Shown: piece after piece, positions 26,112 to 34,147 of the stretch | How the letters are laid out: each line of letters opens with the position of its first letter | How positions within the stretch are numbered: position 1 is the stretch's first letter | Made by a program: the position numbers and the translations under genes | The notes under the pieces: model-generated | The model's input: the letters and a program-made list of their open reading frames with translations, nothing else | Database searches by the model: none | Told to the model about the DNA's origin: nothing | Assembly (NCBI GenBank): GCA_910587035.1 | Contig: CAJUMQ010000016.1 | Coordinates: forward strand, 1-52,987 | Length of the DNA: 52,987 nucleotides | From: an uncultured Desulfovibrio sp. | GTDB taxonomy: Bacteria; Desulfobacterota; Desulfovibrionia; Desulfovibrionales; Desulfovibrionaceae | Direction of reading: 5' to 3'

Positions 26112-27509
26112 CTAATTATAGAGAATGCAGCAATCGATACCAAGCGATTTTTCTGAAAGCTCTTCAATCTTTTGCATCATTGCGAACTTATATTCAGGAC
26201 GGCAAAAAATAATACAGCCATCTGCTTCTTGCAGCATGGTCTGTACCTCACTGAATTTTATATAGGGAATGTTTCCATATTTTTTATTGGTGTCTGCCAA
26301 AAATTTGTCATCAAGAATTATGCCCATGATTGTGGATTCCGAAAAAAAGGGGGCATAGGCTTCAAAAGCTGCTCCGGCTCCATAGGCCAGAATTTTTTTA
26401 CCCACATATTTTTTTGCGGTTTCTTTCACCCATCTATCCGCGCATGACAATCTTTGTATCGTCATGATGGCAAGGCGGTTTTTTTCTTCAGTAAAAATTC
26501 TCAAATGGCTTTCTATAAAATCAAGACCAAAATTATAGGGATTGCTATCACATAGCAACAATGAATTTATATATAAACAGTCTGAATGGCATAGCTGATC
26601 GATGTAGCCACAATTATCACGCTCATATATCGCATTTTCCACACTTGTTTCAAGAGTTAGTGTGCCACCTCTTGTTCCGCCACTGCAAGAAACACATATA
26701 GGCCGACAGAAAAAACCGACATAGTTGAGGTTCAAATTTTTAATAAGATGGAGAGCTGAATTTTTAAATGAAATATATGGATGGTTTTTTTCGCACCAGT
26801 AATATATTCCACAAAGATAATAGTTCTTCGGAAGGTTAAGTTTTTGGCCAATTTTAAATTTCACAAAAATATCTTTAACGCGAGCAGTGCTTTTAATCAC
26901 AACAGGGAAAAAGTTTTTTAAATAATCCACATCTAGAAGTGAAAAATTTATGCGCTCGCTAGCAGAATAAACAGAGCTGGGATGAATATTATTTACTTCT
27001 TTCAAAATACGTTGAGCTAACATTTCTTGAAATTCTGGAAAGAAGTGATTGATATCATTCCAGGGTGCAATATCTGTGCTATTTACATGATTATATTCAT
27101 ATTCTATATCAATTACGGGAATATTAAAAATTCTGGCTATCGCTCGATATAAGTAGCTTGAGCTTTCACCTAATGGGTAATCAAGTTGAGGAAGAATCAA
27201 AAATATGGGTATTGTCCTTGAATCTTTAAATAAGTTCATGATGCCTACAAGCCATGCTACTATGATTTCTTTTGTTACATATGATTTATATAGATATAAG
27301 GTATCGGAAATACAGTAATCAAGTACCACATAATCATAATTATCAATAATTTCTTTCCGTAGTAATTCAAATAACGCCATCAGAGATGCGTTTGTTCCCA
27401 ATCCATATATATATATATAGGTTTTGTCAGCTGATAATTTTTTTAATTGAGCACCATATCCGGTACTGATTATCAAGTTGCTGATGCCAATAACAGCTAT
27501 TTTTTTCAT
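26112..27509 (-). CDS. SGNH-hydrolase-like protein with the shared C-terminal module
   Basis: The 465-residue protein starts at ATG 27509 (MKKIAVIGISNLIIS), 17 bases after the preceding stop; a GTG at 27545 is possible. Its first 190 residues look like a weak SGNH/GDSL fold: an N-terminal strand and turn, LDYCISD, and NDINHFF near residue 155 as a candidate for the catalytic Asp-x-x-His. The usual GDS serine block is degenerate (GISN), so I am not sure it is active. The middle, about 190-355, has many Cys and aromatic residues and no known motif. Residues 361-465 are the shared module, nearly the same as in 27527-29041. SGNH proteins in glycan loci often add or remove acetyl groups. Confidence 0.55.
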   Translation of the reverse strand: MKKIAVIGISNLIISTGYGAQLKKLSADKTYIYIYGLGTNASLMALFELLRKEIIDNYDYVVLDYCISDTLYLYKSYVTKEIIVAWLVGIMNLFKDSRTIPIFLILPQLDYPLGESSSYLYRAIARIFNIPVIDIEYEYNHVNSTDIAPWNDINHFFPEFQEMLAQRILKEVNNIHPSSVYSASERINFSLLDVDYLKNFFPVVIKSTARVKDIFVKFKIGQKLNLPKNYYLCGIYYWCEKNHPYISFKNSALHLIKNLNLNYVGFFCRPICVSCSGGTRGGTLTLETSVENAIYERDNCGYIDQLCHSDCLYINSLLLCDSNPYNFGLDFIESHLRIFTEEKNRLAIMTIQRLSCADRWVKETAKKYVGKKILAYGAGAAFEAYAPFFSESTIMGIILDDKFLADTNKKYGNIPYIKFSEVQTMLQEADGCIIFCRPEYKFAMMQKIEELSEKSLGIDCCILYN

Positions 27510-27526
27510 AATAATTAAAATCATTA

Positions 27527-29041
27527 TTATTGGTAAAATATACACACTTCAACGCTTAGGATTGAAGTTTGTAGTAGGGACTCCAGATTCTGCCCCATTG
27601 TAAAACGGTACTCAGGCCGGCAAAAAATTATGCAGCCATCCGCTTCCTGCAGCCTGCTTCTTGCCTCGCTGAATTTTAGATAGGGAATACTTCCATATTT
27701 TTTGGGTTTGTCTGCCAAAAATTTGTCATCCAGAATTATGCCCATGATTGAGGATTGCGAAAAATATGGGGCATAGGTTTCAAAAGCCGTCCCGGCTCCA
27801 TAGGCCAGCAGTTTTTTGCCGGCATATTGTGCCGCGGTTTCCTTTATGTGTTTTTCCTCTTCCCGGCGCAGGGCCGGTAAGTCCAGCTCGCAGAGACGAT
27901 CCGGAGCATGGGTGGTGAGATGGGGGTCAGAGACCAGTTGGGCCGATTCATGCCTGGCGCCGAAGCTATCCACAAAATCGTCAACCTGTCTCACAAAGGC
28001 CTGGTAGCTGTACTGGCCACCAGCAACCACATCCTGATAGCTTCGTTCAATCATATTTTCCACAAATTGCAGGTCGCGCAGGGCATCCAGAGCTTCGTCC
28101 AGATTGGAATAATCCTTTTTCAGGGGTATATAATGCCGCCAGGGCTGGATTATGCCGGAATATTCGCCTTCAAACAGGATATGGCCGGTGCCAAGACAGA
28201 TGGATTCAAAGATTCTTGGGGAAATCTGATTGGTTTGCACAATGCCATCTTCATCGCCAATGCAGGCAGCGTGAATCTCCCAAAAATCAGCATCCGGGTG
28301 CCTTTGCTGGTATTTTTCAATGCATCGGGAAATCTCACCGGTAAAATCAAAAACATTGCTGCCGGATTCGGTGCCTAGCATGACCTGGCAGTTTCTTATA
28401 AATTCAGGCCATGCGCTGCCATAAATGCGTTTGTTCTCCTCAACTTCTATATCCGCGGCCACGCCACGCTCCAGGCACAGCCGCTTCATGGCCAGGCCAA
28501 TCTCATATTTCTCATGGGCCAGTTTACCGAATATTGGCCGCATTATCCTGCCTCTGTAGCCAATCTGCCATTTTCTGTCTTGCAGTGGCCTACGGGATGA
28601 AAACCGGCTGGCAAGGCTGTCGTCAATATAGCCAGTCAGCGCATGCAATTTTGGCAATCCGGCAAATACATCTGCAAAAACCGTGTTCCAACCCTGCGGG
28701 GGCACAGCCGTGACAATGCCGTCGATGCCGAAAGAGGCCAGGTTCTCCCTGTGCCTTAGAAAGTAGAGATATTCATCCTGCAGAAGCGGAATTTTTAAGC
28801 CGGAAAATGCGCGCATCCTTTCTTTGAATTCCTTCGAGAATGTCTCGGTGAGCCCAAGAAAGGTATATGAAAAAAGTATGGCGTCAAACTGGCTTAAATC
28901 AATATCGGCAATATCAAAGGGAGGTTTGCTGATGTCAAAATAATAAATCTCATGTCTGGAAAATCTGGAAAAAGACTGGTCGAAATCCCGCACATTGTTG
29001 GTGAAATACGCCCAGGAGCCAGTCATATACAGGATCTTCAC
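27527..29041 (-). CDS. CgeB-like glycosyltransferase with the shared C-terminal module (copy 2)
   Basis: The 504-residue protein starts at GTG 29041, overlapping the stop of the PglD-like gene (GTGA). Residues 1-390 match copy 1 at 24603-26102 along the whole length: the start MKILYMTGSWAYFTNNV, the block WQIGYRGRIMRPIFGKL and the CgeB-type ISPRIFESICLGTGHILFEG. Residues 398-504 are the shared module (YAGKKLLAYGAGTAF, IMGIILDDKF, IPYLKF, GCIIFCRPEY). This gene has a base composition like the island's core genes, unlike the AT-rich copy 1. Coupling to the PglD-like acyltransferase gene suggests that the transferred sugar is the acylated one. Specificity is unknown. Confidence 0.72.
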   Translation of the reverse strand: MKILYMTGSWAYFTNNVRDFDQSFSRFSRHEIYYFDISKPPFDIADIDLSQFDAILFSYTFLGLTETFSKEFKERMRAFSGLKIPLLQDEYLYFLRHRENLASFGIDGIVTAVPPQGWNTVFADVFAGLPKLHALTGYIDDSLASRFSSRRPLQDRKWQIGYRGRIMRPIFGKLAHEKYEIGLAMKRLCLERGVAADIEVEENKRIYGSAWPEFIRNCQVMLGTESGSNVFDFTGEISRCIEKYQQRHPDADFWEIHAACIGDEDGIVQTNQISPRIFESICLGTGHILFEGEYSGIIQPWRHYIPLKKDYSNLDEALDALRDLQFVENMIERSYQDVVAGGQYSYQAFVRQVDDFVDSFGARHESAQLVSDPHLTTHAPDRLCELDLPALRREEEKHIKETAAQYAGKKLLAYGAGTAFETYAPYFSQSSIMGIILDDKFLADKPKKYGSIPYLKFSEARSRLQEADGCIIFCRPEYRFTMGQNLESLLQTSILSVEVCIFYQ

Positions 29042-29700
29042 GGGCGCACTCCCAATCTGCCTATGGGGAGGGCAGGATTGCCGGCCATGCGGGTATTGTT
29101 ACGGCAGCCTTTATAGATAACACTGCCAGGGGCAATCATGTTATCATCGCCAACTTTTGCGCCTTCAAGAAGGGTTGAGCGCACAGCCACCAGATTGCGG
29201 GAACCGACCACGCATCCCCCAAGCAGCAGGGCGAATGGGCCAAAAAAGTTGGCATCTCCCACTTTTGTATCGTGGGAGAGGGAGACGGAGCCATTGAAGT
29301 AGTTGGCATTGCCAATGGACGTGTCACAGAAAACGGAACATCCGCGCTGGAAAATGTTCGCCTCCCCCACGATCGTGGCCGGCCCCAGGTCCGACCAGGG
29401 GTGTACCAGGGTAAAAAATCTGGCGCCCCTATCCTTCATGATTGTGTATATTTCGGCGCGCAGGGCGGGAGCGCCAATGCCAATGACAAAAACATCATTT
29501 TTCTCAACCGGATGAGTGGTTGCCTCCCCTTTCTGCAAGTCCGCCATGGAGCCCAGATTGGCAGGGAAGTTTTTCCAGGCCAGAAAACCTTCGAAACGGC
29601 AGCTTTTTTCAAGCTCCGCATTGGCTGCAAGCATATCGTGAAATATCCACCAGCACTCCCGGGCTGCTCCGGAATTGCCGATTATCCACAGCCTGCGCAT
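29038..29700 (-). CDS. PglD/NeuD-like sugar acyltransferase
   Basis: The 220-residue protein starts at ATG 29700 (MRRLWIIGNSGAARECW), giving the small Rossmann-like N-terminal domain of the PglD/NeuD family, which binds the UDP-sugar. From about residue 110 come hexapeptide repeats (VGEANIFQRGCSVFCDTSIG, VGDANFFGPFALLLGG, VGSRNLVA, IAPGSVIYKGC) that form a left-handed beta helix. PglD acetylates UDP-4-amino sugars from acetyl-CoA. Here the gene is one base from an SDR gene and close to acyl-carrier-protein and KAS III genes, so the donor may be an acyl-ACP rather than acetyl-CoA. The stop overlaps the next glycosyltransferase start. Confidence 0.8.
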   Translation of the reverse strand: MRRLWIIGNSGAARECWWIFHDMLAANAELEKSCRFEGFLAWKNFPANLGSMADLQKGEATTHPVEKNDVFVIGIGAPALRAEIYTIMKDRGARFFTLVHPWSDLGPATIVGEANIFQRGCSVFCDTSIGNANYFNGSVSLSHDTKVGDANFFGPFALLLGGCVVGSRNLVAVRSTLLEGAKVGDDNMIAPGSVIYKGCRNNTRMAGNPALPIGRLGVRP

Positions 29701-29701
29701 G

Positions 29702-30451
29702 TTATCTGCCTCCGGAGATGACCAGGTTCTGCCCTGTAAGCCAGGAGGATCTGTCGGAAAGCAGAAACAGGGCAAGATCCGCCACATTTTCGGGGCTGCC
29801 CAGACCAAGGGGATAGAGACTTTCCTCCCGCTGGAGAAAGGCATCGCCAAGCTGGCGCACAGTGGCCTCCAGCATGGGGCCGCGAACAAGACCGGGAGAG
29901 ATGCAGTTGACGCGAATTTTATGGCTGGCGGCCTCCCTGGCAAGGCAGCGTGCGCCGGCCACCAGGCCCCCCTTGGCAGCTGCATAGATGCCCTGGCCGG
30001 GATTTGGCTCCACTGCGGCAGCGGCTGCTATATAAACTATGGCCGAGCCAGGGCCTTTATTGACGCGGCGTCCACAAAAAGCTCCGCCCAGCCTGAGAGG
30101 CGCGTGGCAGCAAATGTCAAAGACCCTGGCCACCAGGCCCATATTGTAAAAGGACATGGGCGCATTAACAGTTATGCCGGCGCAACAGGCCATGCCGCGA
30201 AGCTTGCCATATTCCGCGGCGAGTCCTGCCAGCCATACGGGCAGGTTATCGATATCATTGGCAATATCCAGGGGCGCAGTAATCATGTTTTCCGATCTGG
30301 GCGCGGCATCTCTTGTGGAGCGCAATTTTTCCTCATCCCTGCCATTGGCCAGCACAGTGGCTCCGGCGGCATTTAATGCCAGGGCTGTAGCGCGGCCAAT
30401 GCCGGAGCTTGCGCCTGTTACAAGGAATATGTCGCTTTCGGAAAACATCAT
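29702..30451 (-). CDS. SDR-family ketoreductase-like protein lacking the catalytic Ser
   Basis: The 249-residue classical SDR has the NAD(P) motif VTGASSGIG at 11-19, the NAG-type motif at 90-92 (CAG) and YAAAK at 156-160 with the catalytic Tyr and Lys. At the place of the usual catalytic Ser, about 13 residues before the Tyr, the sequence is IAAAAAVEP with no Ser. Its neighbours (ACP, KAS III) imply a FabG-like reduction of a 3-ketoacyl-ACP to the 3-hydroxy form. The Ser loss may lower or change the activity. It overlaps the ACP gene by 4 bases, and the PglD-like gene follows after one base, so the set is tightly coupled. Confidence 0.78.
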   Translation of the reverse strand: MMFSESDIFLVTGASSGIGRATALALNAAGATVLANGRDEEKLRSTRDAAPRSENMITAPLDIANDIDNLPVWLAGLAAEYGKLRGMACCAGITVNAPMSFYNMGLVARVFDICCHAPLRLGGAFCGRRVNKGPGSAIVYIAAAAAVEPNPGQGIYAAAKGGLVAGARCLAREAASHKIRVNCISPGLVRGPMLEATVRQLGDAFLQREESLYPLGLGSPENVADLALFLLSDRSSWLTGQNLVISGGR

Positions 30452-30675
30452 TCTGCAAAACCAGGCACGAGTCTGGCGATATCGTGCACTGTCTTTAGAC
30501 TGGCCAGATCATCAAAGGTTACTGTTTTGCCATGATTGACATCAAAATAGGCGATTATGCCCATCATGGACATGGAATCCCATTCCTCAATCTCCGCCAG
30601 TGGGGTATCAAGGTTAAATTCGCTGTCCGCCTGGATTATCTCGGCAAAAGCATCCATAAATTCCTGGGCATTCAT
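30448..30675 (-). CDS. Acyl carrier protein
   Basis: The 75-residue protein is acidic and has the motif EEWDSMSMMGI with Ser 34 as the phosphopantetheine attachment site; the common DSL reads DSM here, as in many dedicated ACPs of secondary pathways. Helix II (SMSMMGIIAYFDVNHG) and the end segment TVHDIARLV fit the fold. It would hold the growing acyl chain between the KAS III and SDR steps. It overlaps both neighbours by 4 bases, a layout that makes equal amounts of all three proteins. A housekeeping acpP would normally lie with fab genes, and none are here. Confidence 0.9.
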   Translation of the reverse strand: MNAQEFMDAFAEIIQADSEFNLDTPLAEIEEWDSMSMMGIIAYFDVNHGKTVTFDDLASLKTVHDIARLVPGFAE

Positions 30676-31829
30676 TTTTGTTCCTTTTGCATTTTGTTAC
30701 GCCAGTATTCAATTTTGGCGGGGATGTCCGCCTGAGCCTTCTCGGGAGCCTCCACATCCAGCACGGGCGCGCAACCACAGTCATGTGCATGCCACAGGCA
30801 GGATGCCCAGGAAAGGCCCACGCCATAGCCACTCAAGAGAATTTGGCAGTCTCCGGTGGAGCGGGCCGATCCAAAAATATCACACAGGGACGCGGGGATT
30901 GAGGCGGAGGAAAGATTGCCATAGCGGGAAAAAGTCCCGCTCCAGGCCTTCTCCACCGGTATGCCGGCCTTTTTGGCTATTTCTGTAATAATCTGCCTGT
31001 TGGCCTGGTGAAACACAAAATAATCCACACCCTCAACAGGGGTATTTGTTTTTTGCAGAAAATCCCTTATGTGATCCGGCACAACGCGCATGGTGAAGGA
31101 AAAAACGGCTCCTCCATCCATATATGTCTCGTCAAGCCGCCATGGAACTCCATCCGGACTTGTCACGTCTTCAAAAAAAATCCGGTTATCCTCGTGCTTC
31201 TTGTGGAATGGCAGCCTGCCTCTGCCGGCTGGCATGATGATATGTTCATAACCGGAGCCATCCGTGCCTATGGAAAAATAAAGCGGAGACGCGGAGCTGT
31301 CCGCGCTGACGAGGGCCGCTCCGCCACCATCCCCAAAAATGGATGCAATGACGCGGTTTTTGGGGTCACGAGGCTTGTATGGCACATCTCCAGCCATAAT
31401 CAGCGCATTGCGGCAGCCTCCGGCAATCATGGAGGCGGCCAGCCACAGGCCATATACAAAGCCGGAGCAGCCCTGATTGACGTCAAAAGCCGCGCAACCC
31501 TGGGGCAGACCCAGTCTGTCTTGCAAAATACAGGCCGTAGCCGGGAAATCGTAGTCAGGAGACTGGGTGATGAACACCAGCGCGTCAATTTCGCCGCGCT
31601 TATCCGGAAAGGCGTTCAAAAGGTTTTTGGCGGCCGCGAAGCAGAGGTCGGAAGCTGTCTGGCCTGGCCATGCCAGTCTGCGTTTGTCTGTGCCAATCAT
31701 TTTTTTTACACGAGCGACTTTTTTCAGGCTGTTGCCATAATATTCGAGTTCGTCCTCAATGGCTATTTCCTGGGATGGGACCGCCGCCCGTATGCCCGCG
31801 ATTCGGACTCCCGGTATCTTGACAAACAT
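30672..31829 (-). CDS. 3-oxoacyl-ACP synthase III-like condensing enzyme
   Basis: The 385-residue protein has the KAS III triad: Cys 121 in DVNQGCSGFVYG, His 274 in FHQANRQI and Asn 305 in YGNLSSASIP. KAS III joins acetyl-CoA with malonyl-ACP to give acetoacetyl-ACP. With the ACP and SDR genes directly downstream, this could give a short 3-keto or 3-hydroxybutyryl group. A KAS III-like gene is also part of the flagellin glycosylation island of Pseudomonas syringae, where viosamine carries a hydroxybutyryl-type group; that supports the same idea here. A C-terminal tail of about 35 residues, longer than in FabH, may make contacts with partners. It overlaps the ACP gene by 4 bases and sits 2 bases after the SqdB-like gene. 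Confidence 0.88.
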   Translation of the reverse strand: MFVKIPGVRIAGIRAAVPSQEIAIEDELEYYGNSLKKVARVKKMIGTDKRRLAWPGQTASDLCFAAAKNLLNAFPDKRGEIDALVFITQSPDYDFPATACILQDRLGLPQGCAAFDVNQGCSGFVYGLWLAASMIAGGCRNALIMAGDVPYKPRDPKNRVIASIFGDGGGAALVSADSSASPLYFSIGTDGSGYEHIIMPAGRGRLPFHKKHEDNRIFFEDVTSPDGVPWRLDETYMDGGAVFSFTMRVVPDHIRDFLQKTNTPVEGVDYFVFHQANRQIITEIAKKAGIPVEKAWSGTFSRYGNLSSASIPASLCDIFGSARSTGDCQILLSGYGVGLSWASCLWHAHDCGCAPVLDVEAPEKAQADIPAKIEYWRNKMQKEQK

Positions 31830-31831
31830 TT

Positions 31832-33013
31832 TTACCTCTGCTGGCTCATTATTGTTTCCGGTCTTATGGAGTGGCGGTTGCGCAGGGCGACCGCAAGCAT
31901 TTTATCAAGCGTTGCGTCATCAAGGGGATGCGGTTTCACTCCCAAATCCTGAAGGGCCCTGTAAACTGGATTATAATAGTGCTCTTCGGCCTCTGTTCTC
32001 GGGTTTGGCACATGCTGCACTGCGACTTCGATGCCTGCCCTGGATCCGGCCTGGCGAACCAGCGCGGCCAGCTCCGCCACGCTGAAGGTTTCTGTGATCT
32101 GGTTGAAAACCCGCAGCTCGCCCGCATTTGCGGGATGGCGCACAGCTGCCTCCACACATTGCAGAGTATCAATTATATTGATGAAACCTCTGGTCTGTCC
32201 CCCCTTGCCATAAACCGTCAGCGGGTAGCCGGCGGCCGCCTGGACAATGAAGCGGTTGAGCACTGTGCCAAACTGGTCGTCATAATTGAAAAAAGGCCGC
32301 AGGCGTGAATCCAGAGCGGTTTCGGCTGTGTCGATGCCATAAACAGGCCCCTGCATCAGATCGGTGACTGCCAAGCCGTAGGCGCGCACAAAAAACCACA
32401 TCAGATCCGTATCCATGATCTTGGTGGTATGATAGACGGAGGATGCCTGGCGGGGGAAAAGGAATTTGTCTTTTCTGCCCTTGTGCTCAATTTCGATCCA
32501 GCCTTCCTCAATATCTATGTTGGGCGTGCCATATTCGCCCATGGTGCCAATATGGACGATTTGCGTCTCCGGGCTGAGATCGCGTATTGCGCAAAGCAGG
32601 CTTGTGGTCACGCGGAGATTGTTGGTAACTGTAAGATCGGTTGTCCTGTAGTCAAGCTGGGAAAATGGCGCTGAAGGCTGCTCGGCGAAATGCAGAACGG
32701 CCACAGGCTGCCCGGGCCAGGGTGTGCTGCAGAGCTTTTCGTAGCCTTCCTGGCAAAACAGGGCCCGCATGTTTTCCGGGTCAGCAAGATCCGCGATGGC
32801 ATAGCCAATATTTTGACCTGATGCTGTCCGCCAGAGCGCGGTTCTTTGCGGCAAAAGGGGCACAGGATAGAGAAAATCGAGGTTGAGCCTGCGGCATTGC
32901 TCCCTGCGCAGATAATTGTCCACCACAGTGACGGAGTAGCCGAGGGCGCTGAAATGCATGGCAACAGGCCAGCCAATATAGCCATCGCCACCGAGGATAA
33001 GGATATGAGCCAT
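31832..33013 (-). CDS. sqdB: UDP-sulfoquinovose synthase homologue (SQD1/SqdB)
   Basis: The 393-residue extended SDR matches plant SQD1 along its length. MAHILILGGDGYIGW is the NAD motif, HFAEQPSAPFS a substrate loop, GTMGEYGTPNIDIEEG holds the catalytic Thr, YHTTKIMD holds the Tyr-Lys pair, and YGKGGQTRGFINI with NPRTEAEEHYYN are late family blocks. SQD1 makes UDP-sulfoquinovose from UDP-glucose and sulfite, using bound NAD+. Here the gene is inside a glycan island, not a sulfolipid locus (no SqdX/SQD2-like gene is seen). Start at 33013 has AGGCAGG upstream and lies one base after the stop of the dehydratase gene. If the host is a sulfate reducer, sulfite would be available as an internal intermediate (inference). 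Confidence 0.87.
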   Translation of the reverse strand: MAHILILGGDGYIGWPVAMHFSALGYSVTVVDNYLRREQCRRLNLDFLYPVPLLPQRTALWRTASGQNIGYAIADLADPENMRALFCQEGYEKLCSTPWPGQPVAVLHFAEQPSAPFSQLDYRTTDLTVTNNLRVTTSLLCAIRDLSPETQIVHIGTMGEYGTPNIDIEEGWIEIEHKGRKDKFLFPRQASSVYHTTKIMDTDLMWFFVRAYGLAVTDLMQGPVYGIDTAETALDSRLRPFFNYDDQFGTVLNRFIVQAAAGYPLTVYGKGGQTRGFINIIDTLQCVEAAVRHPANAGELRVFNQITETFSVAELAALVRQAGSRAGIEVAVQHVPNPRTEAEEHYYNPVYRALQDLGVKPHPLDDATLDKMLAVALRNRHSIRPETIMSQQR

Positions 33014-33014
33014 G

Positions 33015-34058
33015 TCAGATGCCTGCCTTTGCGGGAACAAGTCCGCTATTTTGGAGATAACAGACAATTTCCGACACAGTCATTAAGGGCTGGCTGTCTG
33101 AACGGTAGACGCCACCCACATGCGTGGATGCAGCGGGATAATCATATTCTATTTCATAAAAGTCCCGAAAGGCTGGCAAAATCACATAAAAGTCGCCCAA
33201 TGTCAGCACGCGCCCAGCTTCTTCTTCTGTGAGCAGTTCCTCATAAAGCTTTTCTCCCGGTTTTCTGCCTATGATCTCCACCTTTATCTGCTCGGGATCA
33301 AACCCGTGCAGGGGCGCCAGAGTGGAGATCATGGCCCTGGCAAGATCGACAATGCGCAGGGCAGGCATTTTAGGCACAAAGACCTCGCCACCCAGGGCGT
33401 GATCCATGCTCCCCAGCACAAGATCCACCGCATCATGTGTGCTCATCACAAAGCGGGTCATTTCCGGATCTGTTATTGTGACTGGTCCGCCAGCTGCTAT
33501 CTGGCGCTGGAAAATCGGGAAAACAGAGCCATGGGATCCAAGCACATTGCCAAACCTGGTGGAAAAAAATACCGGCGCGCCTGAAGCCCTGCTGGCGGCT
33601 TGCGCCGCGCTCATCAGACGTTCGCCCATCAATTTGCTTGTGCCCATGACATTAGTGGGATTAACGGCCTTGTCCGAAGATGTGAAGAGAGCCTTGTCCA
33701 TGCCAGCATGCCTGGCGGCATTTATGACATTGTCCACACCAAGGATATTTGTTTTTATGGCTTCTTCCGGCGCCATCTCGCAGGGGGCGACATGTTTGAG
33801 GGCAGCTGTATGGAGTACCTCGCCATAGCCGTTAAATAGAGCTTTAAGCCTCTCCCTGTCCCTGATGTCGCCATAGGCGAAACTGAACTTGCCCCTGAAC
33901 TCCTGCTCCAGGGCAAAGAGACCGCTCTCGTTATTGTCTATGCCGAGCACAGCCTCACAATCCGGTTTTCGGGCGAGAGCTGCCAGCAGCGCATGGCCAA
34001 TGGTGCCACAGCACCCTGTCACCACAATACTTTTTATCTGCCCCATGCAATGATCCAT
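33015..34058 (-). CDS. UDP-GlcNAc 4,6-dehydratase (PseB/CapE/WbpM-type core)
   Basis: The 347-residue cytoplasmic protein has the motif VTGCCGTIGHALLAAL, then LHTAALKHVAPCEMAP, then SSDKAVNPTNVMGTSK. In the last, Met replaces the usual catalytic Tyr (Met-x3-Lys), as in WbpM and CapE. RFGNVLGSHGSVFPIFQRQI is also conserved. The family removes water from UDP-GlcNAc to give a 4-keto-6-deoxy sugar, the first step to several amino sugars. The membrane domain of WbpM is absent, so it is the short soluble form. An aminotransferase dedicated to the 4-keto product (PseC-like) is not seen; the WbpE-like gene is assigned to a 3-amino step. The start may be the second Met (34046). Confidence 0.82.
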   Translation of the reverse strand: MDHCMGQIKSIVVTGCCGTIGHALLAALARKPDCEAVLGIDNNESGLFALEQEFRGKFSFAYGDIRDRERLKALFNGYGEVLHTAALKHVAPCEMAPEEAIKTNILGVDNVINAARHAGMDKALFTSSDKAVNPTNVMGTSKLMGERLMSAAQAASRASGAPVFFSTRFGNVLGSHGSVFPIFQRQIAAGGPVTITDPEMTRFVMSTHDAVDLVLGSMDHALGGEVFVPKMPALRIVDLARAMISTLAPLHGFDPEQIKVEIIGRKPGEKLYEELLTEEEAGRVLTLGDFYVILPAFRDFYEIEYDYPAASTHVGGVYRSDSQPLMTVSEIVCYLQNSGLVPAKAGI

Positions 34059-34088
34059 TAAAATGTTTTATGCTGAAACATGAGCCGC

Positions 34089-34112
34089 CATATGGCATAT
34101 CATATGGCATAT
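34089..34112. repeat. Tandem 12-bp repeat in front of the dehydratase gene
   Basis: CATATGGCATAT occurs twice without spacer (34089-34100 and 34101-34112). Each unit contains the palindrome CATATG. It lies in an 89-base gap between two island genes; its role is unknown, possibly a protein-binding site near an internal promoter. Confidence 0.6.
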
Positions 34113-34147
34113 ACTGGTTGAAACTGTCCTGCTCTCATAGGCACATA

